Source: an uncultured Bacteroidales bacterium
Lineage (GTDB): Bacteria; Bacteroidota; Bacteroidia; Bacteroidales; UBA932
DNA length: 64,000 nucleotides
Direction: 5' to 3'
Assembly: GCA_944325435.1 (NCBI GenBank)
Contig: CALVAC010000003.1
Span: 1 to 64,000, forward strand
Under the pieces are notes generated by a model. The model made no database searches, was not told the DNA's origin, and saw only the letters and a list, made by a program, of their open reading frames with translations. Below, piece by piece: positions 1 to 9,418 of the stretch; position 1 is the stretch's first letter; every line of letters starts with the position of its first letter. The position numbers and the translations under genes are program-made.

Positions 1-1
1 A

Positions 2-52
2 GATGAGTTCGATCGGAAAAACTACAGGGACAGTCTGCCGATTGACTCATAA
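2..52 (+). CDS. C-terminal tail of an upstream gene (partial)
   Basis: The first bases are open in one frame and end at a TAA at 50-52, giving a short hydrophilic tail (DEFDRKNYRDSLPIDS). It is probably the 3' end of a gene that begins outside the window. The next gene is a glycosyltransferase on the same strand, so a polysaccharide-locus gene is plausible, but nothing identifies the product. Confidence 0.35.
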   Translation, partial: DEFDRKNYRDSLPIDS

Positions 53-210
53 TGACGGAATTTAACGACAGTCCCTAGTTTATTCCTAGCCTATTTCAAG
101 GGATATGTCGACATGCTTAAATTGATAAAGGGGAATGGAAAAGAAATGCCTCGTATATAGCCTTGATGTCCTGGGAAGCACCAATTTCCACATAAAATTA
201 CACTTTTTCA

Positions 211-951
211 ATGGAAAAATATTTCAACATCCGCTATGAGTTTGACCGAGGAAAAGTTGAGAAAGCAATAGCTTCAGCGATTGGGAACAGCAGCCACGGC
301 TATATCTGTGTCGCCGATGGGGTCATACTCGACCGCGTGAACAGAGATCCAGAATATTGCAAAGTCGTGGACGGTGCAATGTTCTCAATATGTGACAGCA
401 GCTATGTTCCTCTGTATATCAAATGGATATACGGCATCCACCGTGAACAGTACTGCGGCAGCCAGATATTCATGGACATAATCCACAGCAGAAAATACAG
501 AATGTTTTTTATGGGAACTTCACAGGAAATTCTTGACGGCTTAAAAAGTAATCTTGTTAAGATTGACCCTAAAATTGAAAGTATGACATTCTATGAACTT
601 CCTTTCTGCGGTGTAAATGAATTCGACTACCCGGCTATCGCTGAAATGGTCAGGAATGACGGGGCTGACATTATCTGGGTAGCTCTCGGGGCCCCGAAAC
701 AGGAAATCTTCATGAGCAAGTTGAACCCGTATATTGACCGGGGCGTAATGATTGCTGTCGGTGCTGCATTCAAGTTTTTCAGCGGCGTAGAAGCCAGGCG
801 TGCTCCCGACTGGATGGTAAAACTCCACCTGGAGTTTGTCTACCGCATCATTTGCGAGCCTAAGAAGCAGCTCCACCGTTGTTGGAACATCATTTCGACC
901 CTTCCGAAACTTCTACGGGAAGAAAAAAGAAAGAAAATTCAAAATATGTGA
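211..951 (+). CDS. WecG/TagA/CpsF-family glycosyltransferase
   Basis: Family GT26 enzyme of 246 aa, the usual length. Members transfer a sugar such as ManNAc or a hexose onto a lipid-linked intermediate at the cytoplasmic face of the membrane during surface-polysaccharide synthesis. The signature VALGAPKQE lies near residues 157-165, followed near 183-200 by GAAFKFFSG and a RAPDWM motif. An Asp in the ICDSS segment matches the expected catalytic Asp, but the usual Thr-x-Asn segment near residue 35 reads VADG, so the acceptor pocket may differ. No membrane segment is visible; family members bind the membrane through the basic C-terminus, which is present here (KLLREEKRKK). It precedes gmd-fcl and looks like the last transferase of a capsule or exopolysaccharide locus. 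Donor and acceptor cannot be read from the sequence. Confidence 0.88.
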   Translation: MEKYFNIRYEFDRGKVEKAIASAIGNSSHGYICVADGVILDRVNRDPEYCKVVDGAMFSICDSSYVPLYIKWIYGIHREQYCGSQIFMDIIHSRKYRMFFMGTSQEILDGLKSNLVKIDPKIESMTFYELPFCGVNEFDYPAIAEMVRNDGADIIWVALGAPKQEIFMSKLNPYIDRGVMIAVGAAFKFFSGVEARRAPDWMVKLHLEFVYRIICEPKKQLHRCWNIISTLPKLLREEKRKKIQNM

Positions 952-1082
952 TTATCTCCACTACCAGGATGTTGATCTTCGCAATTTAAGAGGCCATATC
1001 TTTACAATTTCTGGATTTTTTGGGAGCACAATAGCGAGAATTAACAGTTAAGTCGTTATCTTAGCAAAAATAATAATATACA

Positions 1083-2186
1083 ATGAAAACAGCATTGATT
1101 ACGGGGATTACCGGACAGGACGGTTCGTTTCTGGCGGAATTCCTTCTCGGAAAGGGTTATGAGGTGCACGGCACGATAAGACGTTCTTCGGTAGACTACC
1201 GGGAAAGGATTGCGCATCTGGAGGGGAAACCGCATTTCCATCTGCACTATGCCGACCTCGGGGACTCTATGAGCATAATGCAGGTAGTAAGCAAGGTCAG
1301 GCCGGACGAGATATATAATCTCGCAGCGCAGAGCCACGTGCAGGTCAGTTTCGATTCTCCGGAATTTACAGCGGACGTGGACGCGACCGGCGTCCTGAGG
1401 GTGCTGGAAGCCGTGCGTCTGTGCGGTCTGGCCAAGACCTGCCGCATCTACCAGGCTTCCACTTCCGAACTCTACGGCAAGGTGGAGGAGGTGCCGCAGA
1501 ACGAGAACACGCCTTTCCATCCATACAGCCCGTATGCAGTCGCGAAACTCTACGGGTACTGGATTGTAAAGGAATACCGCGAGGCATACGACATGTTCTG
1601 CTGCTCCGGAATCCTGTTCAACCACGAAAGCGAACGGCGCGGGGAGACCTTCGTCACTCGCAAGATCACACTTGCCGCGGCGCGTATCGCCCAGGGCAAG
1701 CAGGAAAAGCTCTACCTCGGCAACCTGTCATCCCTGCGCGACTGGGGATATGCAAAAGACTATGTCGAATGCATGTGGCTGATTCTCCAGCACAAGACAC
1801 CGGAGGATTTCGTGATTGCAACAGGTGTGCAGCATTCAGTGAGGGAGTTCTGCTACCTGGCATTCAAGCATGTCGGTATCGAACTGGAGTTCAAGGGAGA
1901 AGGGGAGGATGAAAAAGGAGTATGCGTCTCCGGGCCGGACGGCCTGATCGGGAAGACTCTTGTGGAGGTGTCACCTGATTTCTATCGTCCCACCGATGTT
2001 GTCAATCTCTGGGGCGACCCGACAAAGGCGAAGGCGGAACTTGGCTGGGATCCGGCGAAGACATCGTTCGAGCAGCTGGTAAAGATCATGGTGGATGCCG
2101 ATATGGCGAAAGTGGCCGTAGAAAAGGCCGGAGACCAGATCAGGACCAACCTCGCGGAATATCTGGAGAAAGGTATCGTAAAATAA
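1083..2186 (+). CDS. gmd: GDP-mannose 4,6-dehydratase
   Basis: Converts GDP-D-mannose to GDP-4-keto-6-deoxy-D-mannose, the first committed step to GDP-L-fucose. The protein has 367 aa, the normal family size. It starts with the Rossmann motif [15 protein letters not shown] (NADP binding) and carries the short-chain dehydrogenase Tyr-x3-Lys pair in [12 protein letters not shown], with the STSELYGK segment just before. The start is the ATG at 1083, about 130 bp after the upstream transferase gene. The next gene, fcl, follows after 12 bp on the same strand and performs the following two steps, so the pair forms an operon supplying fucose for capsule or glycoprotein decoration. Confidence 0.96.
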   Translation: MKTALITGITGQDGSFLAEFLLGKGYEVHGTIRRSSVDYRERIAHLEGKPHFHLHYADLGDSMSIMQVVSKVRPDEIYNLAAQSHVQVSFDSPEFTADVDATGVLRVLEAVRLCGLAKTCRIYQASTSELYGKVEEVPQNENTPFHPYSPYAVAKLYGYWIVKEYREAYDMFCCSGILFNHESERRGETFVTRKITLAAARIAQGKQEKLYLGNLSSLRDWGYAKDYVECMWLILQHKTPEDFVIATGVQHSVREFCYLAFKHVGIELEFKGEGEDEKGVCVSGPDGLIGKTLVEVSPDFYRPTDVVNLWGDPTKAKAELGWDPAKTSFEQLVKIMVDADMAKVAVEKAGDQIRTNLAEYLEKGIVK

Positions 2187-2198
2187 TGCACAGACAAT

Positions 2199-3404
2199 AT
2201 GCTTGACAGGAATGCAAAGATATATGTGGCAGGACATCACGGGCTTGTGGGTTCTGCCATCTGGAACAACCTACTGCAGAGGGGGTACACCAATCTTGTG
2301 GGACGCAGCCACAGCGAACTCGACCTGCTGGACGGTGCGGCAGTGAAGGCATTTTTCGACACGGAACGGCCTGATGCCGTGGTGCTGGCAGCCGCCCATG
2401 TAGGAGGGATAATGGCGAACCTGCAATACCGTGCCGACTTCATCTGGCAGAACCTGCAGATACAGCAGAATGTCATAGGGGAAAGCTTCCGCCATGGAGT
2501 GAAGAAACTGCTGTTCCTCGGCAGCACGTGCATCTATCCCCGCGAGGCTCCGCAGCCTATGAAAGAAGACTGCCTGCTGACCTCGCCTCTCGAATATACT
2601 AACGAACCTTACGCCATCGCCAAGATAGCAGGGCTGAAAATGTGCGAGAGCTTCAACATACAGTACGGCACGAACTATATCGCAGTGATGCCGACCAACC
2701 TCTACGGCCCGAATGACAATTTCCATCTGGAGAACAGCCACGTGCTCCCTGCGATGATCCGCAAGATATATCTGGCCAAATGCCTCAACGAGAGCGACTG
2801 GGATGCCGTCCGAAAGGATATCAGTCTGAGACCTGTGACTGCTCCCGTCACCGCTGTCGGAAAGGACACCGCCACCGGAGAGGCATCCTTCACAGACAGA
2901 GGGCTCAAGGTTCAGGAAGGAAAATTCATCGTGGACGGTACTTCAGCAGAGTCCGACATCCTCGCTGTCCTGTCATACTACGGCATATCCGGAGAATCAG
3001 TTGTCCTATGGGGGACAGGAAAGCCCATGAGGGAGTTCCTCTGGAGCGAAGAGATGGCGGATGCATCGGTACATGTACTGCTGAATGTGGATTTCAAGGA
3101 TACATACGACCATTCTGTCAGGAATGCAGACGGCATCACCGAAATCCGCAACTGCCACATCAACGTAGGTACGGGCAAGGAACTGAGCATCCGCGAAGTG
3201 GCAGAGAAAATCATGTCCGAGATCGGCTTCAAGGGCGAACTGCGATGGGACTCATCCAAACCGGACGGCACCCTGCGCAAGCTCACGGATGTGACAAAAC
3301 TCCACAATCTGGGCTGGCATCACAAAATAGAGATAGACGAAGGTATCCACCGCCTCTACCAGTGGTATCTCCAGGGCATCTGCATCAATCATCAGACCGT
3401 CTGA
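2199..3404 (+). CDS. fcl: GDP-L-fucose synthase
   Basis: Bifunctional 3,5-epimerase/4-reductase that turns the product of Gmd into GDP-L-fucose. The NADPH motif AGHHGLVGSAIW is at residues 7-18, and the catalytic Tyr-x3-Lys is in EPYAIAKIAGLK. At 401 aa it is about 80 residues longer than the Escherichia coli enzyme. The extra residues lie mostly after the motif that reads the substrate (residues about 190-265, rich in Gly, Thr and Asp), a place where Bacteroidota Fcl proteins also carry extra sequence. The C-terminal part (INVGTGKELSIREVAEKI) is standard. It follows gmd by 12 bp and is last in the operon. Confidence 0.95.
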   Translation: MLDRNAKIYVAGHHGLVGSAIWNNLLQRGYTNLVGRSHSELDLLDGAAVKAFFDTERPDAVVLAAAHVGGIMANLQYRADFIWQNLQIQQNVIGESFRHGVKKLLFLGSTCIYPREAPQPMKEDCLLTSPLEYTNEPYAIAKIAGLKMCESFNIQYGTNYIAVMPTNLYGPNDNFHLENSHVLPAMIRKIYLAKCLNESDWDAVRKDISLRPVTAPVTAVGKDTATGEASFTDRGLKVQEGKFIVDGTSAESDILAVLSYYGISGESVVLWGTGKPMREFLWSEEMADASVHVLLNVDFKDTYDHSVRNADGITEIRNCHINVGTGKELSIREVAEKIMSEIGFKGELRWDSSKPDGTLRKLTDVTKLHNLGWHHKIEIDEGIHRLYQWYLQGICINHQTV

Positions 3405-3486
3405 CCTGTCTCCTATCGATTAGGATTCTGATTTTTTCAGGCATTTACATCAGACAACCAACGAAGATTCAACTATTTTGTTAAGT

Positions 3487-4068
3487 TCAGTCAGCGTTTT
3501 TCTCGGCGGCGATGGCTTCGTTGTAGCAATGGCGGCAGAGGGGTTCGTATAGATCCTGTTCTCCGAGCACGACAAGCTTTTCGCTCTTGGTCAGGCGGTG
3601 CGAATGGTTGGCAAGGCTGCCGCACTTTACACAGATGGCATGTACTTTCTGGACATCCTCCGCAACTGCCATCAGCGCAGGCATCGGACCGAACGGCTTG
3701 CCCGTGAAATCGGTGTCAAGTCCTGCCACAATCACCCTTATTCCCCTGTCAGCCAAAGTCTGGGCCACTTCCACCACAGTGTCATCGAAAAACTGGGCCT
3801 CGTCAATGCCGACAACCTCCACATCAGCAGACAGGAGCAGCATACTTGCCGGAGAATCGATCGGCGTGGAAGGAATGCTGTGTGCATCATGCGAGACGAC
3901 CTGGTCATCAGAATATCTCACATCGATTGCAGGCTTGTATATCTCGACTTTCTGATTGGCGAACTGCGCCCTCCTGAGCCTTCTGATCAGTTCCTCTGTC
4001 TTACCGGAAAACATCGACCCGCAGATCACTTCGATCGAGCCTGCTTTTTTTGCATTTTCTAAAAACAT
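3487..4068 (-). CDS. tdk: thymidine kinase
   Basis: Phosphorylates thymidine with ATP in the pyrimidine salvage pathway. It shows the type II kinase layout: P-loop [11 protein letters not shown], then DEAQFFD (Walker B), and a C-terminal zinc ribbon with CVKCGS and CRHCY. The frame is open upstream to 4107, but a consensus -7 box (TATCTTTG on the minus strand, 4095-4102) lies inside that extension, so the ATG at 4068 is taken as the start. This gives 193 aa, close to the family norm. It is convergent with fcl and divergent from rsmI. Confidence 0.95.
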   Translation of the reverse strand: MFLENAKKAGSIEVICGSMFSGKTEELIRRLRRAQFANQKVEIYKPAIDVRYSDDQVVSHDAHSIPSTPIDSPASMLLLSADVEVVGIDEAQFFDDTVVEVAQTLADRGIRVIVAGLDTDFTGKPFGPMPALMAVAEDVQKVHAICVKCGSLANHSHRLTKSEKLVVLGEQDLYEPLCRHCYNEAIAAEKNAD

Positions 4069-4094
4069 TTCCTTACTTTTGCAGTTGACGGCTG

Positions 4095-4102
4095 CAAAGA
4101 TA
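4095..4102 (-). promoter_or_regulatory. -7 box of tdk promoter
   Basis: Minus-strand TATCTTTG matches the Bacteroidota primary-sigma -7 consensus TAnnTTTG. It lies 27 bp before the chosen tdk start. No good -33 box is seen. Confidence 0.5.
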
Positions 4103-4161
4103 GTCATTAATGGCCTTATCGGGAAGACAGCGGAAAAGTTTTTATCAACAGTCGAGAAGAT

Positions 4162-4974
4162 ATGAGGGGAAACAGAGACAAAGGGAAATCCGGTTCCGGG
4201 ATTATGAAGCAGGTATCCACTGTGGAAGAAAGGAAGGAGCCAGAAGAGGGAAAGAGACCGGGAACGGAAGTGAAGGAGAAGTCCGTGTCAGGAGGACCGG
4301 GAATCCTGTACATAGTGCCGACCCCGGTAGGGAATCTGGAAGATATGTCTTTCAGGGCTGTCCGGATACTTCAGGAAGCGGATCTTATACTTGCAGAAGA
4401 CACGAGGACAAGTTCAGTGTTGCTCAAGCACTACGACATTCACGGACATTTGGAGTCGCACCACAAGTTCAACGAGCACAGGACAGCGGAAATCATCAAG
4501 GAAAGGATACTGGCGGGGACAAATGTAGCCCTTATAAGCGATGCGGGCACCCCGGGGATTTCGGATCCGGGATTTCTGCTTGTCCGCACCTGCGTCAATG
4601 AAGGAATCGAAGTGCAGACCCTCCCCGGAGCCACGGCATTCGTCCCGGCTCTGGTGAGTTCCGGCTTCCCGTGCGACAGATTCTGCTTCGAAGGGTTTCT
4701 GCCCGTCAAGAAAGGTCGGCAGACAAGGTTGAAGGAACTGTCTTCCGAGACCAGGACAATGATATTCTACGAGTCTCCATACCGTCTGGTCAAGACCCTG
4801 GACCAGTTCACCGAGGTGTTCGGGGAGGAAAGGGGATGTTCGGTGGCCCGCGAGATTTCCAAGAAATTCGAGGAACACAGGAGGGGTACGGTCAGGGAAG
4901 TGGCAGACTGGTACCGTGAACACGAGCCAAAAGGAGAAATCGTCATCATCCTTGCCGGGCTGGAATCCAGATAG
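4162..4974 (+). CDS. rsmI: 16S rRNA 2'-O-methyltransferase (C1402), RsmI
   Basis: Tetrapyrrole-methylase-fold enzyme that methylates the ribose of C1402 of 16S rRNA with SAM. The core starts at [19 protein letters not shown] (near residue 50) and holds the family blocks LAEDTRTSS, the [13 protein letters not shown] loop and FYESPYRL. The frame gives 270 aa, but family members have about 220-230 aa and begin at the IVPTPVGN block. The first 47 residues are charged, without a domain, and may be partly untranslated; the ATG at 4204 is an alternative start. It is divergent from tdk, and a non-coding gap of about 170 bp follows. Confidence 0.92.
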   Translation: MRGNRDKGKSGSGIMKQVSTVEERKEPEEGKRPGTEVKEKSVSGGPGILYIVPTPVGNLEDMSFRAVRILQEADLILAEDTRTSSVLLKHYDIHGHLESHHKFNEHRTAEIIKERILAGTNVALISDAGTPGISDPGFLLVRTCVNEGIEVQTLPGATAFVPALVSSGFPCDRFCFEGFLPVKKGRQTRLKELSSETRTMIFYESPYRLVKTLDQFTEVFGEERGCSVAREISKKFEEHRRGTVREVADWYREHEPKGEIVIILAGLESR

Positions 4975-5146
4975 ACACCGGAGGAACGGCATCCTGCAAC
5001 AAAAAGGCCTGATTGTACGGGCTGCAGCTCCGGAAGATGGGGACGGTTTGAAAGCCGGCTATGGGCACGGGACGAGGCCGGAAAAGATGGTATTGATGCG
5101 ACTGAAAGGGTATGTTGGGAAGTAAAACAGAATAATACTGGTGGAG

Positions 5147-6217
5147 ATGGGAAAAGAGGACAAGAAGAAAGGGAAGAAGCTTCCCGTGTCATTCGTGACC
5201 GGAGCTATTGCATTGGTGTTCCTCATTGTGGGTTATCAGGTTGCCCTGTTTCTCAACAGGGCGGCAATCTCGAAGATACTTGCCGAAGAAACGACGACCG
5301 ACACTGTCTATGTGATGGACCGCGCATTGGCCGAAGCCGTGCTGAAAGGCGGTCAGGCGGAGAATATCCTGAACGAATATCCGCAGAATGGCAATGACAA
5401 AGGCGGCAGCGGGGATGCAGCGGAAGAAAAGATTGCCGTAAAGGGCGGCAGCGGGAACGGCAGGGACGACATACGGATTGAGTCAGAGGCAAGAGGATAC
5501 CGGATAGACCAGAAGACAGGGGACATATACAGTCCATCCGGACAGAGGACAGGCTCAAGACTGAAGAAAACGGAATCAGGGAAGACCGGGACAGGCCGAA
5601 GTACCGGAAGACAGACCAGACAGGTGGAGAATTTCCGGTTCAATCCCAATACTGTATCCGCAGAAGACCTGTGCAGGCTCGGGTTTTCCGAAAGGCAGGC
5701 ACAGTCCATCATCAATTACAGGTTCAAAGGAGGCAAATTCAACAGGAAGACCGATTTCGCCAGATCATTCGTCGTGGCGGACTCGGTCTACAGACGGCTT
5801 GAGCCGTATATCGACATTCCACCGGTTGACCTCAACACTGCAGATTCCACCGCACTTGATGCCCTGCCGGGAATAGGAGGATACTTTGCAGGAAAGATAA
5901 TCGAATACAGGGAAAGGCTGCACGGTTACTCCTACAAGGAACAGTTGATGGACATATACAGGTTCGACCGGGAGAAGTATGATGCACTGGATGATCTTGT
6001 GACAGTATCGGAAGAGACGACCGCTCCATATCCGATGTGGTCCCTTCCGGAAGACTCCCTGAAACTGCATCCATACATCGGTTCATACTCCGCCCACGGC
6101 ATCGTCCTGTACAGGGAAAACAACCCTGTGGAGGCTTGGACTGTCGAGGGGCTTGAAAAGGCAGGGGTGCTGAAACCGGAAATGGCAGCCAGGCTGTCCC
6201 GCTGCAGGATCGAGTGA
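5147..6217 (+). CDS. membrane-anchored helix-hairpin-helix (ComEA-like) protein
   Basis: About 356 aa. An N-terminal basic stretch is followed by one hydrophobic segment (about residues 13-35, VSFVTGAIALVFLIVGYQVALF), then a low-complexity Gly/Glu/Lys linker, then helix-hairpin-helix repeats: FNPNTVSAEDLCRLGF near residue 165 and VDLNTADSTALDALPGIGGYFAGKI near residue 228. The second is a classic HhH DNA-binding motif, as in ComEA. The layout suggests a membrane-tethered DNA-binding protein exposed to the periplasm, possibly for DNA uptake, but no other competence gene is nearby. The frame could also begin at the GTG at 5141. It is convergent with the xerD-like gene 19 bp away. Confidence 0.8.
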   Translation: MGKEDKKKGKKLPVSFVTGAIALVFLIVGYQVALFLNRAAISKILAEETTTDTVYVMDRALAEAVLKGGQAENILNEYPQNGNDKGGSGDAAEEKIAVKGGSGNGRDDIRIESEARGYRIDQKTGDIYSPSGQRTGSRLKKTESGKTGTGRSTGRQTRQVENFRFNPNTVSAEDLCRLGFSERQAQSIINYRFKGGKFNRKTDFARSFVVADSVYRRLEPYIDIPPVDLNTADSTALDALPGIGGYFAGKIIEYRERLHGYSYKEQLMDIYRFDREKYDALDDLVTVSEETTAPYPMWSLPEDSLKLHPYIGSYSAHGIVLYRENNPVEAWTVEGLEKAGVLKPEMAARLSRCRIE

Positions 6218-6236
6218 GGAATCAACCGCAATCAAT

Positions 6237-7319
6237 TCACCGTCTCGGGTGATGACTGAGGACTGAAGTCTGCCATGTCGCCCTGTCTATATGGGTATAG
6301 ATCTCAGTTGTGAGAATGCTCTCGTGTCCGAGCATCTCCTGCACAATGCGGAGGTCAGCCCCGTTCTCTATGAGATGCGTAGCGAAAGAATGGCGGAAAG
6401 TATGCGGAGAAATCTCCTTGGTGATGCCTGCAAGCATTGCGTAATGCTTCACCATATTGAATATGGAGACCCTGCTGAGCCGGGTTCCCCTGCTGTTGAG
6501 AAAAAGGATATCATCCGCACGGCAAGATGGCTGGGCTGAAGCCGGACGCGACACCGGGAATGAAGGGACAGGCCGGACATCCATATAGTTGCGCACGGCA
6601 TCCATCGCCATCTCCCCTATCGGGACAATCCTCTCCTTGTTGCCTTTTCCGATGACCCTGACAAAGCCTTCATCAAAAAACAGGTCCGAAATCCTTATCC
6701 CCGATGCTTCCGACACACGCAGCCCGCATCCATAGAGCATTTCGAGTATTGCCCTGTCCCTCAGCCCCATCCAGTCTGTCAGAGGAACGGCATCCATAAT
6801 GGCGGCGACCTCTTCCATGGAAAGGACCTCAGGAAGGTAACGCCCCATCTTGGGTGTATCCACTCCATCGCACGGATTATCCGTCATATAGCCCTCCTGT
6901 ATCATCCACACGAAAAAGGACCTCAACGAACTCAATATCCTGGCCTGAGAGCGTTTTGACACAGGCAAAAGCCGTCCGGTCAATCTGTGTGGCACCTGCA
7001 AGCCAGTCCCGGACCGGGAGACAGGCTCTTTACCGCCCGGGGAAGCTGCCGGAACTGCCCGGGAATGCAGATATGAGATTATGTCATGCGATGTGACAGA
7101 TATCAGCCTCTTCATACCCGAAGGTGCCGTATCCGCAGACCTCCAGCCAGACTTACCCGCACCTGCCGCAGAGAGGCCGGAACCAGAAGCGGCGTACCAT
7201 TCAAGAAAAGCGGCGACATCCCTCGAATACGCAGATACCGTATTCGGAGACATCGCCCTCTCTATCCTGAGGTAAGAGGTGTAATCTTTCAGTATGCCGC
7301 TGTCCGCCACTTCATTCAA
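6237..7319 (-). CDS. xerD: XerD-type tyrosine recombinase
   Basis: Tyrosine recombinase of the chromosome-dimer-resolution type. The N-terminal SAM-like domain starts YTSYLRIERAMSPNTVSAY. The catalytic residues are visible: Arg in YGCGLRVSEASG, His-x-x-Arg in SPHTFRHSFATHL, His in LGHESILTT and the nucleophilic Tyr in EIYTHI. At 360 aa it is about 60 residues longer than typical XerD. The excess is two Ser/Gly/Pro-rich insertions, one within the N-terminal domain (about residues 45-115) and a smaller one after the first catalytic block. Its start overlaps the stop of the upstream M49-like gene by 4 bp. It is most likely the housekeeping recombinase rather than an element integrase, since no att structure or cargo lies beside it. 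Confidence 0.85.
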   Translation of the reverse strand: MNEVADSGILKDYTSYLRIERAMSPNTVSAYSRDVAAFLEWYAASGSGLSAAGAGKSGWRSADTAPSGMKRLISVTSHDIISYLHSRAVPAASPGGKEPVSRSGTGLQVPHRLTGRLLPVSKRSQARILSSLRSFFVWMIQEGYMTDNPCDGVDTPKMGRYLPEVLSMEEVAAIMDAVPLTDWMGLRDRAILEMLYGCGLRVSEASGIRISDLFFDEGFVRVIGKGNKERIVPIGEMAMDAVRNYMDVRPVPSFPVSRPASAQPSCRADDILFLNSRGTRLSRVSIFNMVKHYAMLAGITKEISPHTFRHSFATHLIENGADLRIVQEMLGHESILTTEIYTHIDRATWQTSVLSHHPRR

Positions 7320-9340
7320 AGGGTAGAATAGAGATGCCCGTAACGGAGCATCTGACCGAGATAGTCATCCACATATTCAATCCTGTAGTCGACCACCTTG
7401 CCGTTTTCCTCGACAGGCACAAGTTCAGGATTGACAAAGCCTCCATACGGCTTCAGCCCGAGGGCGGCATAACGCTCCTTCACTTCCTTGTGCAGTTCAG
7501 GGTCTATGTTGACGGCATATTTCTCCACCAGAGCCTTCCCTGCCTCATAATCTCCCTCCGACTTGATCCTCTGCACCTCTCCCAGGAGTCTGCCGAACAG
7601 ACCGCGCAACGCCTCGTAGTCGTTGACCACAAAATAGGTCTTGCCATCCCTGACCTTTTTCTCTATCACATTGTCTTTCAATCCATTCTCATAGCACCAC
7701 TCTGCAATCAGCTTGCGGTTCTGCATATGTGCCTCCGTGTTCTGGCGGCCAAGTTCCACCCTGGTGAACTGCACCAGAAGTCCGTTCCTTATATAGTTGG
7801 AATACTGCGCCTTGTAGGCATCTCCATCAGGAAGGATACCCAGCTCGACAAGCTTCGGGTCAGCCATATAATACAGGCCGAACAGGTCCGCCCTGGTCTC
7901 CTCCAGGGTAGAGTTGTATTCCCCGAGGGCATTGGCGGACACACCCGGCAACAGCTGGCCCGAACCGTGACCGAGACATTCATGCAGATCCGTATGCACC
8001 TCATCGGTAATGGAAAGATATTTCTTCGCCATTGCTATCTCATCATCATCCCAGGCGAATTCGGCAAGGGTGCTTGTCGGTGATTCCAGAGCCGCAAGAT
8101 CGTATGCGTGTGTTATGTTGGCTATGGTCACCGACTTGGAGCCGTGATCCTTGCGTATCCAGTCTGCGTTCGGCAGATTGATTCCGATAGGGGTTGACGG
8201 GTAGCAGTCCCCGCCGAGAGTCGTGACATCAATCACCTTGGCGGATATGCCCTTGACCTTCTCTTTCCTGAAGCGGGGGTCGACAGGGGAATTGTCCTCA
8301 AACCACTGCGCATTCGCACTGATGATACCGGTCCTGCGGGATGCCTCGTGGTCCTTTATGTTCACAAGCCCCTCCCAGGAAGCCTTGCGTCCGAGAGGAT
8401 CATTGTAGTCCTCCACAAACCCGTTGACAAAATCCACCGTTCCGGCCGTATCCTTGACCCACGCAATATTGTATTCATCCCACAGCTCCAGATCTCCGGT
8501 CATATAGTAGTCTATGAGCAGGTCGATGCACTTCTTCTGGGTATCGTTCTCCGCATAGAAGGCGGCTTTCCTTAGTTCTCCGCACACCTTCTCCAGAGCC
8601 GGTCCGTACAGGCCGCCAACCTTGTAGACCTCCTCCCGGATGGTGCTGTCGGCATCTTTGACCAGCCTGCTGTTGAGCCCGTATGACACAGGGGTGGAGT
8701 CCGCAGGATCCACCATCGCCGCATAGAACCGCTCCGCCTCTTCCCGTGTCACACCTTTATAATAGTTGACGGCCGACTGTTTCACTATATCTCCGGACTT
8801 GTCGGTAGACTTGCGCTGAGGGAAGATATCCGGGCTGTAGATGACCTCCAGAAGATCCACCTGCGTACTGTCTTCCGGGTCGACATAGACACCATCATCC
8901 CCTACCGCTTCCAGCAGGGATGCGAAATACTCCCTCGGACATTCCGGGAAAAACTTGTCTTCTGCATAATGGTGGTGCATCCCGTTGCTGAAAAAAAGGC
9001 GTTTGGCATAGACGGTGAACTTCCGGAAATCCTCGCACTCCCTGTCGCCATCATACCTGTCAAGAATGTCCTCCACAATATGTCTCACCGGAAGATTGTA
9101 TCGACAGTTCTGCACCCAGATGATATCCCTGCCGTACTTGGCGGCCTCTCCGAGATGATAGACATAGTGCTTCTGCTGAAGGCTGAGGCTGTCCCACCCC
9201 GGAATCTGATACCTCATTATCTTGACATCCGCAAATTCATCGATCAGATATCTGAAGCTGTCCTCCTGAGAGCCCACATTTCCGCAAGCCGCCATCGAAA
9301 CAGCTGCACCACAAGTCATTAACATATCGAATACTTTCAT
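7316..9340 (-). CDS. M49-family (dipeptidyl-peptidase III-like) lipoprotein
   Basis: Zinc metallopeptidase of 674 aa. The M49 hallmark HExxGH is present as HECLGH (about residues 450-456), and the second zinc motif EExxAD as EETRAD (about 478-484). The N-terminus is a lipoprotein signal (AVSMAAC, Cys near residue 19), so the enzyme should be anchored in the envelope and trim dipeptides from oligopeptides, unlike the cytosolic DPP III of eukaryotes. Transcription probably starts from a -7 box at 9370-9377, facing the C11 peptidase promoter. The stop overlaps the xerD start (ATGA). A second M49-related lipoprotein lies at 20038. Confidence 0.85.
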   Translation of the reverse strand: MKVFDMLMTCGAAVSMAACGNVGSQEDSFRYLIDEFADVKIMRYQIPGWDSLSLQQKHYVYHLGEAAKYGRDIIWVQNCRYNLPVRHIVEDILDRYDGDRECEDFRKFTVYAKRLFFSNGMHHHYAEDKFFPECPREYFASLLEAVGDDGVYVDPEDSTQVDLLEVIYSPDIFPQRKSTDKSGDIVKQSAVNYYKGVTREEAERFYAAMVDPADSTPVSYGLNSRLVKDADSTIREEVYKVGGLYGPALEKVCGELRKAAFYAENDTQKKCIDLLIDYYMTGDLELWDEYNIAWVKDTAGTVDFVNGFVEDYNDPLGRKASWEGLVNIKDHEASRRTGIISANAQWFEDNSPVDPRFRKEKVKGISAKVIDVTTLGGDCYPSTPIGINLPNADWIRKDHGSKSVTIANITHAYDLAALESPTSTLAEFAWDDDEIAMAKKYLSITDEVHTDLHECLGHGSGQLLPGVSANALGEYNSTLEETRADLFGLYYMADPKLVELGILPDGDAYKAQYSNYIRNGLLVQFTRVELGRQNTEAHMQNRKLIAEWCYENGLKDNVIEKKVRDGKTYFVVNDYEALRGLFGRLLGEVQRIKSEGDYEAGKALVEKYAVNIDPELHKEVKERYAALGLKPYGGFVNPELVPVEENGKVVDYRIEYVDDYLGQMLRYGHLYSTL

Positions 9341-9369
9341 AACAATAACTTTCCTTGCAAATATGGGTT

Positions 9370-9377
9370 CAAAGGTA
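9370..9377 (-). promoter_or_regulatory. -7 box for the M49-like gene
   Basis: Minus-strand TACCTTTG fits TAnnTTTG and lies 30 bp before the ATG at 9340. The C11 promoter box lies 12 bp away on the other strand, so the two promoters must share sequence. Confidence 0.5.
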
Positions 9378-9389
9378 ATAAAATTTCCA

Positions 9390-9397
9390 TATCTTTG
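9390..9397 (+). promoter_or_regulatory. -7 box for the C11 peptidase gene
   Basis: TATCTTTG fits the -7 consensus. It places the transcript start near 9403, which favours the ATG at 9419 over the TTG at 9407. Confidence 0.5.
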
Positions 9398-9418
9398 TAG
9401 GTTCTATTGAAGATAAAT

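Noticed and set aside
1056..1625. 189-aa open frame on the minus strand
   Set aside because: Antisense to gmd, whose motifs are intact.
6237..7319. Integrase of a mobile element
   Set aside because: The recombinase sits among core genes with no flanking repeats, tRNA or cargo, and looks like XerD.
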